This document shows, in pieces, positions 39,501 to 53,750 of a DNA stretch of 64,000 bases. Below the pieces are notes generated by a model that worked only from the letters and a program-made list of their open reading frames with translations, did no database searches and was not told the DNA's origin. Source of the stretch: Brugia malayi (Eukaryota; Nematoda; Chromadorea; Rhabditida; Onchocercidae). The stretch lies in contig NW_025062478.1 of the NCBI RefSeq assembly GCF_000002995.4, positions 8,532,001-8,596,000 on the forward strand. The letters run 5' to 3'. The position numbers were made by a program, and so were the translations under genes. Within the stretch, counting starts at the first letter, position 1; each line of letters opens with the position of its first letter.

Positions 39501-42500
39501 TGAAATTAGTCAATTAGTCCAAATGGATTCCGTCTGTCAATCAATTTTAATGAATTCCAATATTTTAGAAGAAATCAGTTAATGGGAAAGATGAAACAGA
39601 CGGTGCATTGAAGATCGGTGTAATGCATCATCCAGCCTTCCTGCAATACTTTGGCCTTATAAGGCTTAGTTTGCTTCTTTGACATGACAATTCGCATCAA
39701 CGGAATATTCTAAAGTACAAAGCATCTGTTTGCTGTATTTAGCAATAGCATCAAATGAAAGGATTCGGCTAAAATATTTAAATTCAATTTTTTCTTGAAG
39801 AATCGACTCACAGACAACAGATTCAATCTGTTATCACACAAGCTTATGCTGCCGAGTGAAAGCATAAACTTAACATATTTAAGGGTATGCGCAGATAACG
39901 AAAGATTCAAGCTTTACAGTTAGTTAACACTACACTATTATCCATCGGAACACCTTCCTGAGTACTGAGAAAAAAGTTCTTTTAAAGGCTTGGAATGAGT
40001 CATTGACGGATGGTCGATGAGTCATCGCTTCTTTTTGGCTAAGAGGAGCACAGTTCATCATCCAAATGAAATGGTCTGATTAAGAACAAAGGTGTCTTTG
40101 AATTCATTTCCTATTTGTAATTTAATTTGATCATTCGGTTTGAAAAAATGCCAAATCCGGAAAATTGGATGGATGATTATCGGGATTCCAGTTAACTTTG
40201 TGAAAATCGATATGCTTCCAAACCTTAATATCAGGATGTAAAATCAGCATAAACCTGTGAATCGGTGAGAATGTCATCCTTGCGTGATACATCTTGCTCA
40301 TCATTTTTGATATCAGTTGCTTGCAGGGGCGCACTTGGATTTGTTTGAGCCCTACCACGATGTGAATTTATCGTTGTCGTTGAGTTATCAGAATTTTGAA
40401 GTGCTTCTGTCAATCTTTTATCTGTAATTCATCATTTGAAATTTGGAAATTTTGCAGCCTCACATAAAAATTTTTTTAACTGAAAGTAATAGCAGGGCAA
40501 TCGGTGTTTATAAACTTTTTCAGACTGACATGAAGTTACGGCTAAATCTTTATCATAAAATTTTGAATTTTAAAAGAAATATATTGTCATCATTGTGATT
40601 TTCTGAATCATGGAACACTGAACATCCGCAGATTCTTCATGCTACCACCAAAATTAACTTTTATAGATTCTGAAAATCAAATTTCTTTTTTTTTTTTCAA
40701 AAAATGTGTGCTAAGAAGATTTATTTGAGATGTTTTATCAAGTATTTATTTTATGAAAATACTACTGATACAGATATTCCTTAAAATGACTAATTAATTT
40801 CTTTAGCATTAAAATTTTTCAAACTTATAACCTTTATCGTGCATTCCAAATTCTGTGTTCTGCGTTATAGTACCACTACCGTGACAATTATTTTCAACCA
40901 TTTCAATGCACTTTCTATGACAATTATATTTGCAATCTAAAATGAATTATGAGAAAAGGGGATTTTTAAAATATGGTTTGACTTCTTTAAATTTCGTCTT
41001 TTTTTTTTATCTAGACTACTGAGTCATAAAACTAATTAGTCTTAGCTAAAGCATAAATGAAAATCTAGATCGAATAATGCTACTGTTAATTTGAACCAGT
41101 TCAATTAAATGTTGATATGAATATATATTTAGTCTATGCTGTGATTACGTAGCGTAATGTTTTGCATATTAATAATCCTTCGATTCTATCATATTATTTT
41201 CTGATATCGAATGTTGGTTAAAGTTGAATTCGATTTTTTCTATCAAATTTAACAAACCACGACACTGTAATCCTTGTCGTATTAAACCTTTCAATAACCT
41301 CTTGCAGTAGTGACATACTGTTGGTCGCTTATACGAATGCACTTGAAATGTGTGTGGTATCTAAACATGCAGGAAAAGATTAATTCCTTAATTTCCAAGC
41401 ATACTGCTAATTTTCATGAATTAATTATCGGATGATTCAAACAAACCTTAATCCATATAGATTCGAACATTTTCATCCAAGGAGATCGACCGCTCCAGCT
41501 ACTGCTGCGTTCTTGCAGAGAGACTTGTAAAAAGTTCTAAAATGCTATTCGTGTAATACATGCAAATTTCGGGAAAAAGAAATTTTTGGATGTTAAGATA
41601 TTCAGATACTGCAAAATTAATTATTTATAAAGTGAAATACAATAATAAAATTATAATTAATAATCGTCCCAAATTTTGACTTAAATATTTCACCAAACAT
41701 GCGAGGTCAAAAGTCAAATGAAATCAAAGAAAAAAAAATGAATGAGCACATTTCAAAAGTTTGTTCAAATCGTTAATGATAATTGGAAGGCCAAACGATG
41801 AACTTGTAACCAATGAAAGATTTATTGAAAAATAAGATTTTAGCAATGCTCATTGCTTACAATTGCAGCAACTGACTTAAGCATCCTATTTTCAGTTGAT
41901 CGATACTTAATTGTGTCATCCAGAGAAAAGCGGAAATATTTTGAGGAAGAAAATTGAGTTACTGTAGAGGTATGGGTAATAATATACATAAACAACAGTT
42001 ATTCTTATGTAAGAGGAAAAAGTTAAGTTGGAAAGGAAATAAATAAAAAATTAAGCACAAAGAAGGTTCAATTAATTAATGGAGTTCTGTTAGATTTTAG
42101 TGTTATAGTTATTCTAAAATTAAATCAAATCTTATCAGATAGATCTTCAATTATTGTTAACTATTGATATCTCGTTAAATACTTTGCTCTCATCGTTACT
42201 TTCCTCTCTGTAACTCAATTCTTAATAAACTGAACTTCTAGACAGCCAAAATATTTGCTATCATTTGATGAAGCGACTTCTGCACTACCATATTCCAAAT
42301 ACATAAATTGCCAGAATTAGAAAAAAAATTAAAATACTTGTGAAATATAATTTCAAATTAAGTTAAAATTGAATGCAAACTATGTGAGATTATGTCATCA
42401 ATGCCTGCCTCATTTCATGATGAACTTTTCAAATGATAAAATATGTTCACCAAAATTTTACCAGCTAATATACATATTCATTTGTCTGATAAAATGTTTT

Positions 42501-45500
42501 TTCTATGTTAAAAATATAAATGGTAAATAATGTGCACTAGAAAGCCTTAATTTTGTTTATTAAAACATCTAAGTGTAAGAAATCACTGAAGTTAATTGAG
42601 GTAAATATCTTCTTATTCAGATTTGCACTGGTATTGATTTCAAGTTGTCTAAATAAGAGAAAAAAACTAAAAAGTGTCTATTCGAAATTCATATTTTCAA
42701 GTAGATTGTATAATAATTTTGCCATCACTCATCAAGAATGAAAATATTATGTTACTGATAATTCATGTTATTACTGTTCACAAGTCGTAGAGATCAAATG
42801 ATCGATAACAAAAAAAAAAGAAAAATGTTGAAAAGGATTGATCCGAGATATTTTGATAGCTTTACAAATGCGTAGATGAATTAACACCCGTTCTTATTCT
42901 TTTATAAATTTACCCTTAGAATATTCTATCACAACATCTCAAGGATTATATTCTTTAATCATTTTCTAGAACAAGCAAATTAGATAGCATTTTACTGTGG
43001 ATTAGAAGTCTGAAAAAATCCCTTAGATTTAAATATTCAGCTAAAATTAAAATCAAATTCTTGAGATAGTTAAAAATGAATGAAATGAATTCAAGTTGAA
43101 AAATTGAGTGATGGAAGTTGGAAATTAGAAACAAAGGAGAAAAGCATAACGGTAATCAGAATAAAACATTAAGTTTTCATGAGAATCATTCTCTTTCGTT
43201 TCAGTTTAAACTATGAATGACTGATTGATAACTACTTGATCTCGATAATAGGAAAAGTCGCATATGAGAATTTTTCCTTTTCAATTAAATGTCCATAAAT
43301 AAAGGAGAGATACATCACAAATATAATGTCAGTAGATGAGACATCTGAGTTAATCGGATTTCCCATGAAATTAAAATCACTTATATTTGCCAATAACTGT
43401 GGTAGTATATCTTATTTGTTGAGCGATATGATAGAAGTGATAAGGTCTAAAAGAAACAAACATTTTGACTAACTGGAGAAGTTGGTCGACTGCAGCAACT
43501 GATGTCATTTGCAGTTGTTATTGATATGTCTGGTGACACCTGAATAATAAATTTGACCTGAACAGCTGATCATTGGACTTTGCAAAATAGTTTGCTGGTT
43601 TTTGATTGATCATGCTAATTTTCTTTTTCAGTAAAAAAGAAAGAGGTAACATGACAATTTCTTTGGCAAAAAATTGTAGTCTATTTTGTAAATACTTAGA
43701 ACGGAAAATTTTTGTGGATTTACTTGCTGCTTTAACAAAATTAGCATAAAAACTGTTTTAAATATCAAAAATAGCTTTAGATTAAAGTAAGCTTATGGGA
43801 ATGTCGTCAAGAAATCTTTTGGATGATTACAAATTTTCTGAAAAAATTAGTTGGATTACTTTGATAAGGAACAACCTTATTAGTAGAATCTTCCAGTGAC
43901 AGAAGATGAGATTGTGACAATTGCTGTTTGTAGCCATTACAGTTATTTGGAATTTTGGAAGCACATCGTTTGTGATAATTCAATTTACAACCTGAAATTC
44001 TTATCTAATGATTGCCACATTCAATCAATCCATTATCCATTAAATCTCTTTGATCCGTTATTTATCAGTAAAGTTATATTGATGAAATAAAATCTTGCTG
44101 GCATAAAAACCTCGACATTTCAGGCCTTGTTTCATTAGTCCAAACAACATTTCACCGCAAAAATCGCAAAATGTTGGCGATTTGTAACTATGCACAGATA
44201 GCACATGATGGTACATCATGAAACGCTGATAAGAGGAACGAGCTGAAAATGATTTAGTAAAAAGTTGGAAGGATGCAACAAATATATATAATTATCAAGC
44301 TGATACTTATCAGTTATTAATTACTATATTGCGATTTGTGTTTCTTAATAATAAGCTAATTAATCAGTTCTGGAAAAATGGTGATAAAAGTGTAGATAAT
44401 ATAGGCAATAAGCTCAAGCCTTTCAAAATGGTATTCATTTTTAATTTTGACAGGTAAATGAATAATGAATTAATGGCTTTGAGATTATTCGAATACAATT
44501 TGCAAGCAGCAGATATGTTAAGAACTGAAAATTTTTTAGGCATTTTTCAACGTTTTTCAGAATTTGTCATTTCCATAAAAGTAATATGATATCATTCAAA
44601 CATACATGGTCAGTGGTCAAAAATGACCAATGGTAAGTTGCTTGTCTAATTATTGTTATACCAAATATTCTTCTCAACTACTTCATCAGACTAATTTTTA
44701 CTTATTTCCTTTTGAGTTTTGCATTCTTAACGAGCAATTGACGTCTAATCATTATTATTAAGCGCAGTACTTCTTACGTAAATGTATAGAAGTTGGAATT
44801 CAGATAATGATACTAAATTAAAATTATTATCATTAACCTTGTCATTTTTTTATCATTTGTTTTATTTCTTAACTTTCTGGTAAAACAGTATGGTTACAAA
44901 AATTAATGATTCATTTTTAAAAAGTATTCTTACGGATAACACATAAACATAGGGAAGAAATGAGAGTTTCGCTTAGAAAATTACTTTTGCTTAGGAGAAA
45001 AGATGACAAACTTCTTGTTTTTCATTTAAGAGAGGACATAATGACACTATAATGACATTGAGCTTACATTAAACAATGTTATTTTATTCAACTTTCATAT
45101 TCACTTTTTTTAACTCGTCTTGAAAAAGAAAAGTTGAAAAATTCAGAATTATCGTTTTTCATCGTCTTTGGCAAGCAGAAGTGTAGGTGAAATAGTAAGG
45201 AAGCTTGAAAAGTAATCGGAGAACAACAAAAAAGAGTTGCTTCCATGAATTTTATGTAAAATTTAGAACTTTGCAGAACAACAATATCTATTGAATAAAT
45301 TGTTAAATAAGCTGGCTTCTTTTTTTTGTCATCTGAAACATTATTGTGGCAATAAAGCGTGAAATTTAAGTTGATAGTAAACAAAGTAACATCTTTGGTA
45401 GTAATATTAAGTGATTATGTGAAACAGCAAGTGTGACATAATATCAAGGTGAAGTTGATGGAAAAGGTTAAACACTGAGTAAAATGAGGTATTAAGTACA

Positions 45501-46782
45501 GAATATTGGCACGGATTTATTGAGAAAGCTCAGTTATCACTCTAACTGTTGTAATTTTATCAGTAATACTGAATGACTATTCGAAATAGAAAATAATTGG
45601 TTGGCAAAAGATGAAATAATGTATTATTTCAAAAATTGAAATTATGTCTTGCATGCTCACCCTCACTCATTGTTGAAATGAGCTTTGATGGAAATTAAAA
45701 AAAAAGGACTTTTGAAATTTGTTATTTAAAGAGCAAATTAATATGTTAAAGTTAGCAGTATTTATTATCTACCCATGTATTGCATCATTTTCATTAAGTA
45801 TTTCTTATATCTAAATAAAAGTTGTATGATGCAAAGTGTAGAAAATTTCATATTATTCGTCCATGCAACTTAATCGCACTTTAGTACAAGCTTAAATTAG
45901 CGATTAAAATACTACGTGCTTACAAAATAGCCAAATGTTTTCAAATTTCTCTGAATTTGCAACAAAAACTCCTCGAACAGAAAATTGCAAGTCAGACGAA
46001 TTAAATTACAAACCAAAGTGCGGAAATCTTTATTATAATCTTCAACAACAATTATATGAAACTTACAAGCAATTACGACTTCAATTAGCATTCCATCGTA
46101 AATATTATCATTTGTAGTGATCAACCGCAGAATATTGGCAGTATTGATATCATGGATGTATAGCAACAAATGTTCGGATAACACATTGTTAAAACCACAC
46201 TTTGAGTGCTGAAATTCAAAGAAAAAAAGAGAATGAAATAGTGAAAATTCAATGAAAAAAGAGGATAAAATAGAAAAAAATGATGTTTAAAAAAACTATT
46301 AAATAGATTAACAGAATAAAAAAACTTTTTTTTAAAAAGACTAAATGTACATAAGATATGTGTACTGGCTTTTTGTGTTAAAACTTGGAATCAACAAAAC
46401 AATCTATTGAAATCTGATATTTGAAGATCTATTTCTTCAGTCAATTAGAACTCCAATTTGAGATTTAAAAAAGTGACGACACAAAGCAAAAGATACGGTC
46501 TTTTCAATATGATTGCTATTTAGTATTCTGAATATAATATTAGTCCATTCTCACTGGACACTTACTACCTTGGAAAGAAATGTAATTACAATATCATAAG
46601 TGACCAGTACAACATTATTTCGTTGCAAACTTTCAATGAAATCTAATAAAGCAAGAACTAACAATTTTTTGGATGAATTTTGTCGCTAAGTCACGAAGCT
46701 CTTTTAATGAAATTTTCTCATTTCTTACAGCAATTATTTCTTTGAACACGCCAGATTGAAATGAAATATTGATTTTGTTCAT
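27558..46782 (-). CDS. dkf-2: protein kinase D (nematode DKF type)
   Basis: Diacylglycerol/PKC-activated kinase; DKF kinases act in C. elegans innate immunity and behaviour. Paralogue assignment (DKF-2 rather than DKF-1) is uncertain. Twenty-one exons: 46782-46663, 46208-46067, 44242-44111, 43991-43876, 43539-43474, 41536-41447, 41360-41258, 40936-40832, 40421-40255, 39709-39602, 39440-39363, 39204-39096, 31154-30966, 30780-30667, 30098-29992, 29887-29726, 29275-29177, 28954-28870, 28437-28362, 28059-27867, 27689-27558; about 830 residues. N-terminal ubiquitin-like region ([30 protein letters not shown]); C1a (about 100-150: [25 protein letters not shown]); C1b (222-273: [18 protein letters not shown]); PH (365-475: [27 protein letters not shown]); kinase (523-785: [42 protein letters not shown]). 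The activation loop reads ERGFRRS, lacking the first regulatory serine. The tail ends PSYL. The start is the first in-frame ATG after a TGA 6 nt upstream. The exon 13 donor is uncertain (GC at 30965 or GT at 31013). Confidence 0.93.
31155..39095 (-). other. 7.9-kb intron of the PKD gene
   Basis: Separates the end of the PH beta-strands (exon 12) from the C-terminal PH helix (exon 13). It is AT-rich with homopolymer runs and a CT-rich stretch at 34511-34542. Apart from the candidate alternative exon at 32304-32661, no coding segment or nested gene is supported. Confidence 0.8.
32304..32661 (-). CDS. candidate alternative first exons or cassette exon of PKD
   Basis: An open segment (32540-32304, 79 codons' worth) sits between a TTGCAG acceptor and a GTAGCG donor, with phase 1 at both ends, so it could insert between PKD exons 12 and 13 or feed exon 13 from a new start. 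A 16-nt leader (32661-32646, ATG then SLFE) with a GT donor in phase 1 can supply the ATG, giving MSLFEG, a Ser/Thr-rich stretch ([16 protein letters not shown]), then [17 protein letters not shown]. Through exon 13 this would make a form with the kinase domain but no C1 domains and only the PH C-terminal helix. No homology is recognised; the evidence is frame, phase and composition. Confidence 0.4.
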
Positions 46783-47840
46783 ATTGCTTCAAACTTTCTA
46801 GCACTAAAAAAAGTTCTAATTCTTAACGAAGTTAAACGAAATTCCTTTTAGAATTTCTAATTTTCAATGATTGAAGTATTCTAAGGAAATCCTTTTAGTA
46901 AAGCATAGAGAAATTTAATTAAACTTTGAGAGACGAAATATTGAAGAGATGAAAGGAATACCTTCCTCTATATCAATTCCCATCATGAATTTCTTCCAGA
47001 GAAAATATCTAATTCCCAGTTGTATTTAGATAAGTCATATCATTGGAAAATTTTTTCCTTATTAAAATTGTTGAAATGATGCTAATAACATGACTGGTAC
47101 TGTATTATAAAGCAAGCCATTACTTAGCTACATTTTTTAATTAAATTTTTAAACTGTTGAAGTTTGCAATGGTTGCAGCAAAAGTTTCGATGGTATTCTA
47201 AATATTTTCACTATAAAGTGCATTAAATTCAAAATTAAAAAATAAGAAAGCAAAAACTATAATCAAAGTACTTTATGCTTTAAAAGTTTTGATAAGCATT
47301 TTTTATTCCTGAAGAACCGTACTAAAAAAATTTTCATTGCGAGTTATTCACTTCTCTGTCTGCCCATTTCGTTAGTATTGGTATCTTTTACCTTGTACGT
47401 AAGAGTAAAAGCAAAAAAAAAGCACACCAATATGTATTCCTGAAATGATTAAAAGATAAGAAATGTATTTGCTGAGCGAAAGAAAAATAATAACAGATAT
47501 TTCATTAATCAATTAAACAAAAAATTTGACGGAATAAAAATTATTTCTAACCAAAAATGAGATACTTGATTTCCCCTGCGATATGGGCAGTATATTCGTG
47601 AATGAAAATACTTCTGCTTTACTTTTTAAATCGCAATCATAATAGTCTTACACAAATAGCGAACCATATTATTTACTCAATTGATAGTGATTATTAACAA
47701 AAGATGAAAGCTATTTCTTCAAAATACATAGGAGGAGATAACAGTTGTAAAAAAAAATATGATATTAAGCCAAATAAGTCTAAAATATTCAATGCTAATT
47801 GGTGTTTAATTATAAAGCATCCATCAGTGCAGTTACTTAC

Positions 47841-47913
47841 GTAAATGGGAACCTAATGATTGATGTTCTCTTTCTAGAATTTTTTCTACACTGTTGGCTT
47901 TTTCATTTAATTG
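47841..47913 (-). CDS. orphan exon-like coiled-coil segment
   Basis: Open segment after GCATAG encoding QLNEKANSVEKILEREHQ then SLGSHL, with a strong GTAAGT donor in phase 1, or stopping two codons later at TAA if unspliced. A following GCAG acceptor at 47575 would extend it in frame by EIKYLIF. It lies 1 kb upstream of the PKD start on the same strand, but no junction into PKD exon 1 keeps frame, so it is not joined to that gene here. Confidence 0.2.
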
Positions 47914-50900
47914 CTATGCTATTTCATTAGTAGCGAAATATGCTGTTCAAAATACTCTTCCCATCATTTTTTGTTATAAACATCACTTCAGGTTCCTTTC
48001 AGGATCAGATGAAAAGACAAATTAAAGCAATTCAACAATTGCCATCTGACGAGTTATGAAGAACAGTGATCAAGCATATCAATGAATCATTAATATTAAT
48101 TAACAATTTATTTCTTAAAATGGAGCGATCCTAGAACTTGAAAACTGCAATAATTTCCAATCAACAATAAAGTCTTTTCCAATTCGTATAATTTTCGAAT
48201 TTTGGTTTATTGTTGTCATCTGCTGTCACCATACTTATTATATATATTTTTGCATGTAAAAATAAACATTGGAACAGAAACGGCACGTATATGTAAGCAA
48301 AAAAGTGTAAAGAGAAACTCGGTGGCGTATTGATTACAGTGGAGGAATGGAAGTGAGAGAAACAAATTGAATTTAGACGAGTGGACAGACAGATCTTTAA
48401 ATGTCTATCTTTACCACTAATATTAATATTGTTATTATCGTAATCCATATTAACACTACCAACTTCAATTATTATTACAACAAAATATTACGTAGCCTAG
48501 CGATAATGGAGAACGAAACAAAAATTGTTAATGGCCTAAGGTATAAAGGAAATGTCAGCTAGCAAAATGTTTTTCTAGTCTACCAATCTAATGACCAATA
48601 TGGCTAGTGAAGGTTAATAAAAGAGTCACCTCAGGAAATTGTTTCAAAGTCATAAAAAAAACAAAAAATGAGAAATAGATTAATTAAAGAGTAAGGATGC
48701 GAAATGTCGTCTTTGCACAAAATAGCAATAGCGCCTTTTCATTCGTTTTATATCTGCGTGAAATTGTTGTGCTTTCTATACAATCAGTTCATGTCATTAA
48801 GCAATTTTTGTCTTTTAATAGCTATTAATTGATAGTTTATTGAATTTTATTTCTTTGAGAATAATTCTCTTTATATAAAGCATTTCTATATTACATTAAG
48901 CATTATTCAATAAATTAATTTAATGAACATGCGATTCAATTCTGTATTTTTGCTCTAATTTATTAATTTTCTTTAAATTGAAGCTATTCCTTCATCTACC
49001 ATTCTAATTAAATGGTTTCATTTTTTAATCGGTCATTTATATTTTGACTTTTTTTTTCCGCAGCCAAAAATCCATTTATTCTTAATTTATTCTACTATCT
49101 CTTACTTACCATATTCTTTTACCTTTCCGTTATTACTGTTTTTAAATCGTTGTTACCGAAATGAGTCATTCATTTTATAGTGTTAAATGAATCAGTTCAA
49201 TCTTACATGTATTTCGGAAATATTAATTCAACGCCATGTTTGATATCTAAATAAATTTTGAGAGATGATTACCGTTTTCATTCCCATTCTCTTTTCATCG
49301 TTCGATTTTGTGGCTCAGTTGTCGCTCATGAGCGCTCTTGTTTGAAGTTTCTCAACTTTAGACAATATTTACTAGAAAGGACAACTTCGACAAAAGTGAA
49401 TCACATTAAAGATGGAAGTTTGCAATAAATTCACTTTTTAGAACTATTTTTTCTAACACTTTCCTAAAACTTTCAGCAATATTTGCATATTGAAAGAAGT
49501 AATGCTATTATCATCAATGTAGGAAATAAGTGATAAAGCAGTGCAATTGTAAAAGTACATAGAAAAAAGCAGGAATAAAAAAAAAAAATAAAAAAAAAAA
49601 CAAAAATAAGAAGATAATCTCAGTTCTTCCAAAAAAAAATTCAAGGAAGCAAATGTTGAAACTTAAGTTTTTAGTTAAAATGAAATTTGAAACCAAAGAA
49701 AATAAAAATTGGTATTGAATTATTCATCCGGAGGAATTCCACCATTTTTTTTCAGTTTGTTTGAAAAAGCCAACAATTTTTTTTTCGATATTTAAAATTA
49801 CTAAACTAACAACCAGATATATAGTAGCCATTTGAATGAACAGTGTAACATTTCAATATTAGTTCATTTCATTTTACATCCATTACTTTGAAATAATGAA
49901 TTTAAAGCAGAGCCAATATCTGTGAACTTACGGTAAAAGTTACTATCGCGATTTTTTCAATATGGAAATGACAATGATATATTAGTTAGAAGCAGAAATT
50001 GAGCAAATTTTTATTCTCATTTAGATTTCAAGTAAATCAGGAAGACAATTTGTCTTGAAAAATCATTTAATTTTAGACAAAAGTCATTGTACTGAGTGAC
50101 TGACATCGCTCATATAAATCGAATCTGATTGAGCATTTGTATAGTATTTAAGTAAATGAAAATTTACGAATGCAATTTTGAGACTTAAATGAAAGACTCT
50201 GAAAGTGGTGAATTTAAATTCCATTTTATCATTTAAAATGACATGTTGATAATTTTTATGTTTGTAATAGATTATTAATAGCCAAGTATATAAAATATTT
50301 GACTTGAACTGAACTGAAAGAGTTTTATTTGAATTAAATTTAAAAGTGAATAAACCAAGCATTGGTTATATTGTAAATATTTCATTAATCACAGTGCGCA
50401 TTTTCTTGGATAGTTACTTGGTTTATTGAAAATAAACAAATAATCTGTATCAATTTTACTTCATCTCTTTTTTTCACTCCCTTTCTTTCTCTCGTCTCCT
50501 GCTAATATTTGAATAACATTTCTCGATAAAAACAAATTTCATCACAATTTGATCGAAATTCATTTATAGCGAATGAATAAGCTGCAGTGGAATAATGGAA
50601 AACAACTGCAATTAGGAGAGAATTTCTTGAAAGGGAAAAACATTTCTTTCAAATTTCAAACAATCTCTTTAAAGATTATTCTTTCTTTCTATGTCAAAAA
50701 GTGAGCAGAAGAAAATCCATACACAATTGCCTTTTCCTTGAATTATTTCAAAGAATCAGTTTTTTATATCAAATAGACTATCAGAAAAAGACAGAAAGCA
50801 TCAGAATTTGTCTCTAAAAATTCTGCAACAAATTTACTCCTAAAATTGAAAAAGATTACACTGAAAAGCTAAAATCTCTTGAAAACAGTGCGAATTTTCA

Positions 50901-51557
50901 GATGAATGTAGAAGATGAGAAAAAAAGTTAAATATCTCATGAATAAATCATAAGGAAGAACAGAAGATGAAAATAAGTTCAATTCTTTTTTTTTTCAGTT
51001 TGATTGAGAAAAAAATTGATAAAAAAGCAATTTTAAATAAAGAAATGATACAAAAAACACTCAGGTCTCCGTGAAAAAAAATCTAAATTTAAACCGAAAT
51101 TTCTTATCCAACCAACTAACTTCAATTTACTCATTTTTAAATGAATGGATGTTAAAAAATATTGTCCTTCATTGAAAAATCTTTACGAAGATTCTACTTC
51201 TGCTTTCAAGACTATGAATAAATATTCTTTGAAATCGAAAACAATGCAACATTTTGTGACCCTCAAAATTTCCCAAAACAATTAACAATTCCTAGAATCA
51301 CGGAAAATTATAGTATTTGAAACATATCGAGCGTCTTAATTTTTTGAGACGAATCAAAGCCATAAAATTGTAAACGGAGAAATAAATTCAAGTAAGTTTC
51401 AGTAGCACATGGAATTAATGTTAGTTCCTTAGACTAAATAGTTGATAGTCCTTCCATTCACGATGAAATGATATGAAAAGGGTTAATCAAGCTTTTAAAA
51501 GTAACCAAAAAGCTCAGGCATCCTTGACGTTTTAATCATGAAAATGATGTCCATTAA

Positions 51558-51602
51558 AGAGAGAGAGAGAGGGGGAGAGAGAGAGGGAGAGAGAGAGAGA
51601 GA
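51558..51602 (+). repeat. (GA)n microsatellite
   Basis: About 45 bp of GA dinucleotides with two short G-rich interruptions (AGGGGGAG and AGGGAG). Simple repeat, probably polymorphic in length. Confidence 0.95.
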
Positions 51603-53750
51603 AAAACTTCATCTTTTATAATGCATTAATGCTTGCAAATGGTTGTTAAAATTTTTATGAACTGAATTCCAGCGAAGGGATTTCTTCCCAGAAAAGCGCT
51701 TAAATTAGAATTTACTCGAAATGATAATTGTAAAATAGTCTGAAATAAATAGTCATAATTGATTTTAATTTTCATAAACATCGTTATTGGTAGTCAGAAA
51801 TTGAACTGTTTGATAAAAAATACAAATTCTAAAATGTGAAACAAATGATTAATAAATTAATTCGTTTTTAATTGAGAATTAGGAATTACATATTTTCACT
51901 TTTGCCAACTAATAGCAAGAGGATCAATTTTTGTTTCAATCTTATTTTGAATCAATTAAAATCGTTTTATCAATGGAAATTTGTTGTTTAGAGGGTATGG
52001 AATTAAATCTGAAGCTTAAAGATAAGCTACTTTTGGAATAATAAATAGAAAGTTTCGTGAGTAACAGTAATATCATGAACTTGAAACTTTTCGAGATTAT
52101 CATCGATATTTGAATACGAAAGAGATATTGAAAGCTAATTGCATACAAAACTTGAATTTTTTCATTTTTACTTTTTAAATTTAAGTTCTTTTGCTTACAT
52201 TTTTTTGTAAAATATGTCAATAACCACTTTTTTCATTTAATTAAACCTTTTAAAGTGCAATCTTGACAATATGTGAATAATTACAGCCATATGTGTTCAT
52301 TAGTATTTCCAGAAATGAAGCATAGTGGTAAACACAAATTAGAAGAGAGAGCGGAACAAACTCTTCAACAAATGGAATATCACTGATAATTTGATGAATT
52401 AATAGCAATGATTTTTAAGTGAAATTGGTATTTCATCTGTTTTGTTGGCTGAAAAATTTCTTTTCCTTAATGTTTGGGCGCAATATAAGTTAATTGAAGA
52501 AGAATGCTAAACGCTTATCAGTGATTAAAGCAGATCAAAGGTCAGTTTCACTCCGAAAACACCGTTGTTTGTTAATAAAAATGATTTGAGGCTTGCGTTA
52601 GCACAGAAAACGTAGGAATCACTTTACTGAGATTAGAAATGGATTGAGGAGGTATGATTAGTCATAGATGTATCTGCCATTTATGTATTTAAACTGTGAG
52701 TAAGCAAATTGGTCCGCGATGCAATAAATGGGTGAAATCAAAGACGAACGAAATGTTTTGTTATAGAAAAATAACAGATCTGGCAAGAGACTTCAGGAAT
52801 ATATTATGGCCAACTGTTGATGGAAATTTAATGGACACAGGTAATATACTCACAGAGATTTGGTTTGGCTGTCTAACCTTGACGAGGCACCTGCATTCAA
52901 AGCGTTCAAAGCAAGGAGCAAACAATAATTTTTTTTGTGATCGAATTATTCCATTTAGGTAAAGTTGCCTTAATTTAAATTTTAAGCCTATCTAAAAGTT
53001 ATAATTGAACAACAGTTTTAGTATTGCACACATTTTCAAATTTTATTTTCTGCAAAATCGATCTCATTATCTATAACAAATGCAAAAACAATTTCGTGCC
53101 TTTATTTTGTTCACAAAAATTTTTTCAGGCAAAAAATGCCATAATCACAGGTTTTAATATATAACACTTTGCCTGTAATGACGAAAGAAAAGTAAAAAAA
53201 ATGAATTTTCAATTCTTTTCGAAATGTTAATCGAATTCTAAATTTGTGAAGTGCAGTCGAGCAGCGGTGAGTTAATTTTGTGCATTAGTCCAAGATGATT
53301 TGAAAACAAATTAAATATATTTTATAAGTGCTTTTTATAAAAGTAGAGAGAATTAGTGTGGAACAAAAGTAAAATGAGTGTTTGGAATTACTATGGGAAG
53401 AAAATCTGAAAATCATCAGATAAGAAAATATATCATTTAGTAGTGCTACGCCTAAAAAATTCTGAAATATCTTAGCTACATAAAAAGGATTCAAAAACTC
53501 GAAAAATATTTCAGAAGCCTTTTCAAACGACAAAAAGGAATAAAATCATCTTTAACTTTTTTATTTTTGCAAAAAACGCTATGTTTAATAGACATCGCAT
53601 GTGACACTGTAAAGATGTAAGCATTTAATTATTAATAATTATGTACGATCTTTAAAAAATGAAATTTCAAATGAAATTAAAATAAAAACAATTCATAATT
53701 TGTGACAATGAAAAGTAAATAGCACAAAAAACAAAAGATTGAGAAAAAGG

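Larger units (their letters stand above)
46783..53750. other. long gene-poor stretch upstream of PKD
   Basis: About 7 kb with no supported gene. It presumably contains the PKD promoter and untranslated or alternative 5' exons. It includes two exon-like fragments (47841-47913 minus; 48003-48059 plus), a GA microsatellite and many A/T runs. Longer open frames (48161-48448, 49453-49644, 51942-52220, minus) are low-complexity hydrophobic or Phe-rich and not convincing. Confidence 0.5.

Noticed and set aside
48003..48059. Possible plus-strand terminal exon (DQMKRQIKAIQQLPSDEL) after TTTCAG
   Set aside because: Only 18 residues with no upstream exon found; too short to call.
49514..49696. Phe-rich hydrophobic minus-strand frames
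   Set aside because: Produced by A-runs on the plus strand; low complexity, not a credible membrane protein.
52696..52962. 88-codon open frame on the plus strand
   Set aside because: It begins at GTG, not ATG; the first ATG is about 20 codons in, and no splice sites or motifs support it.
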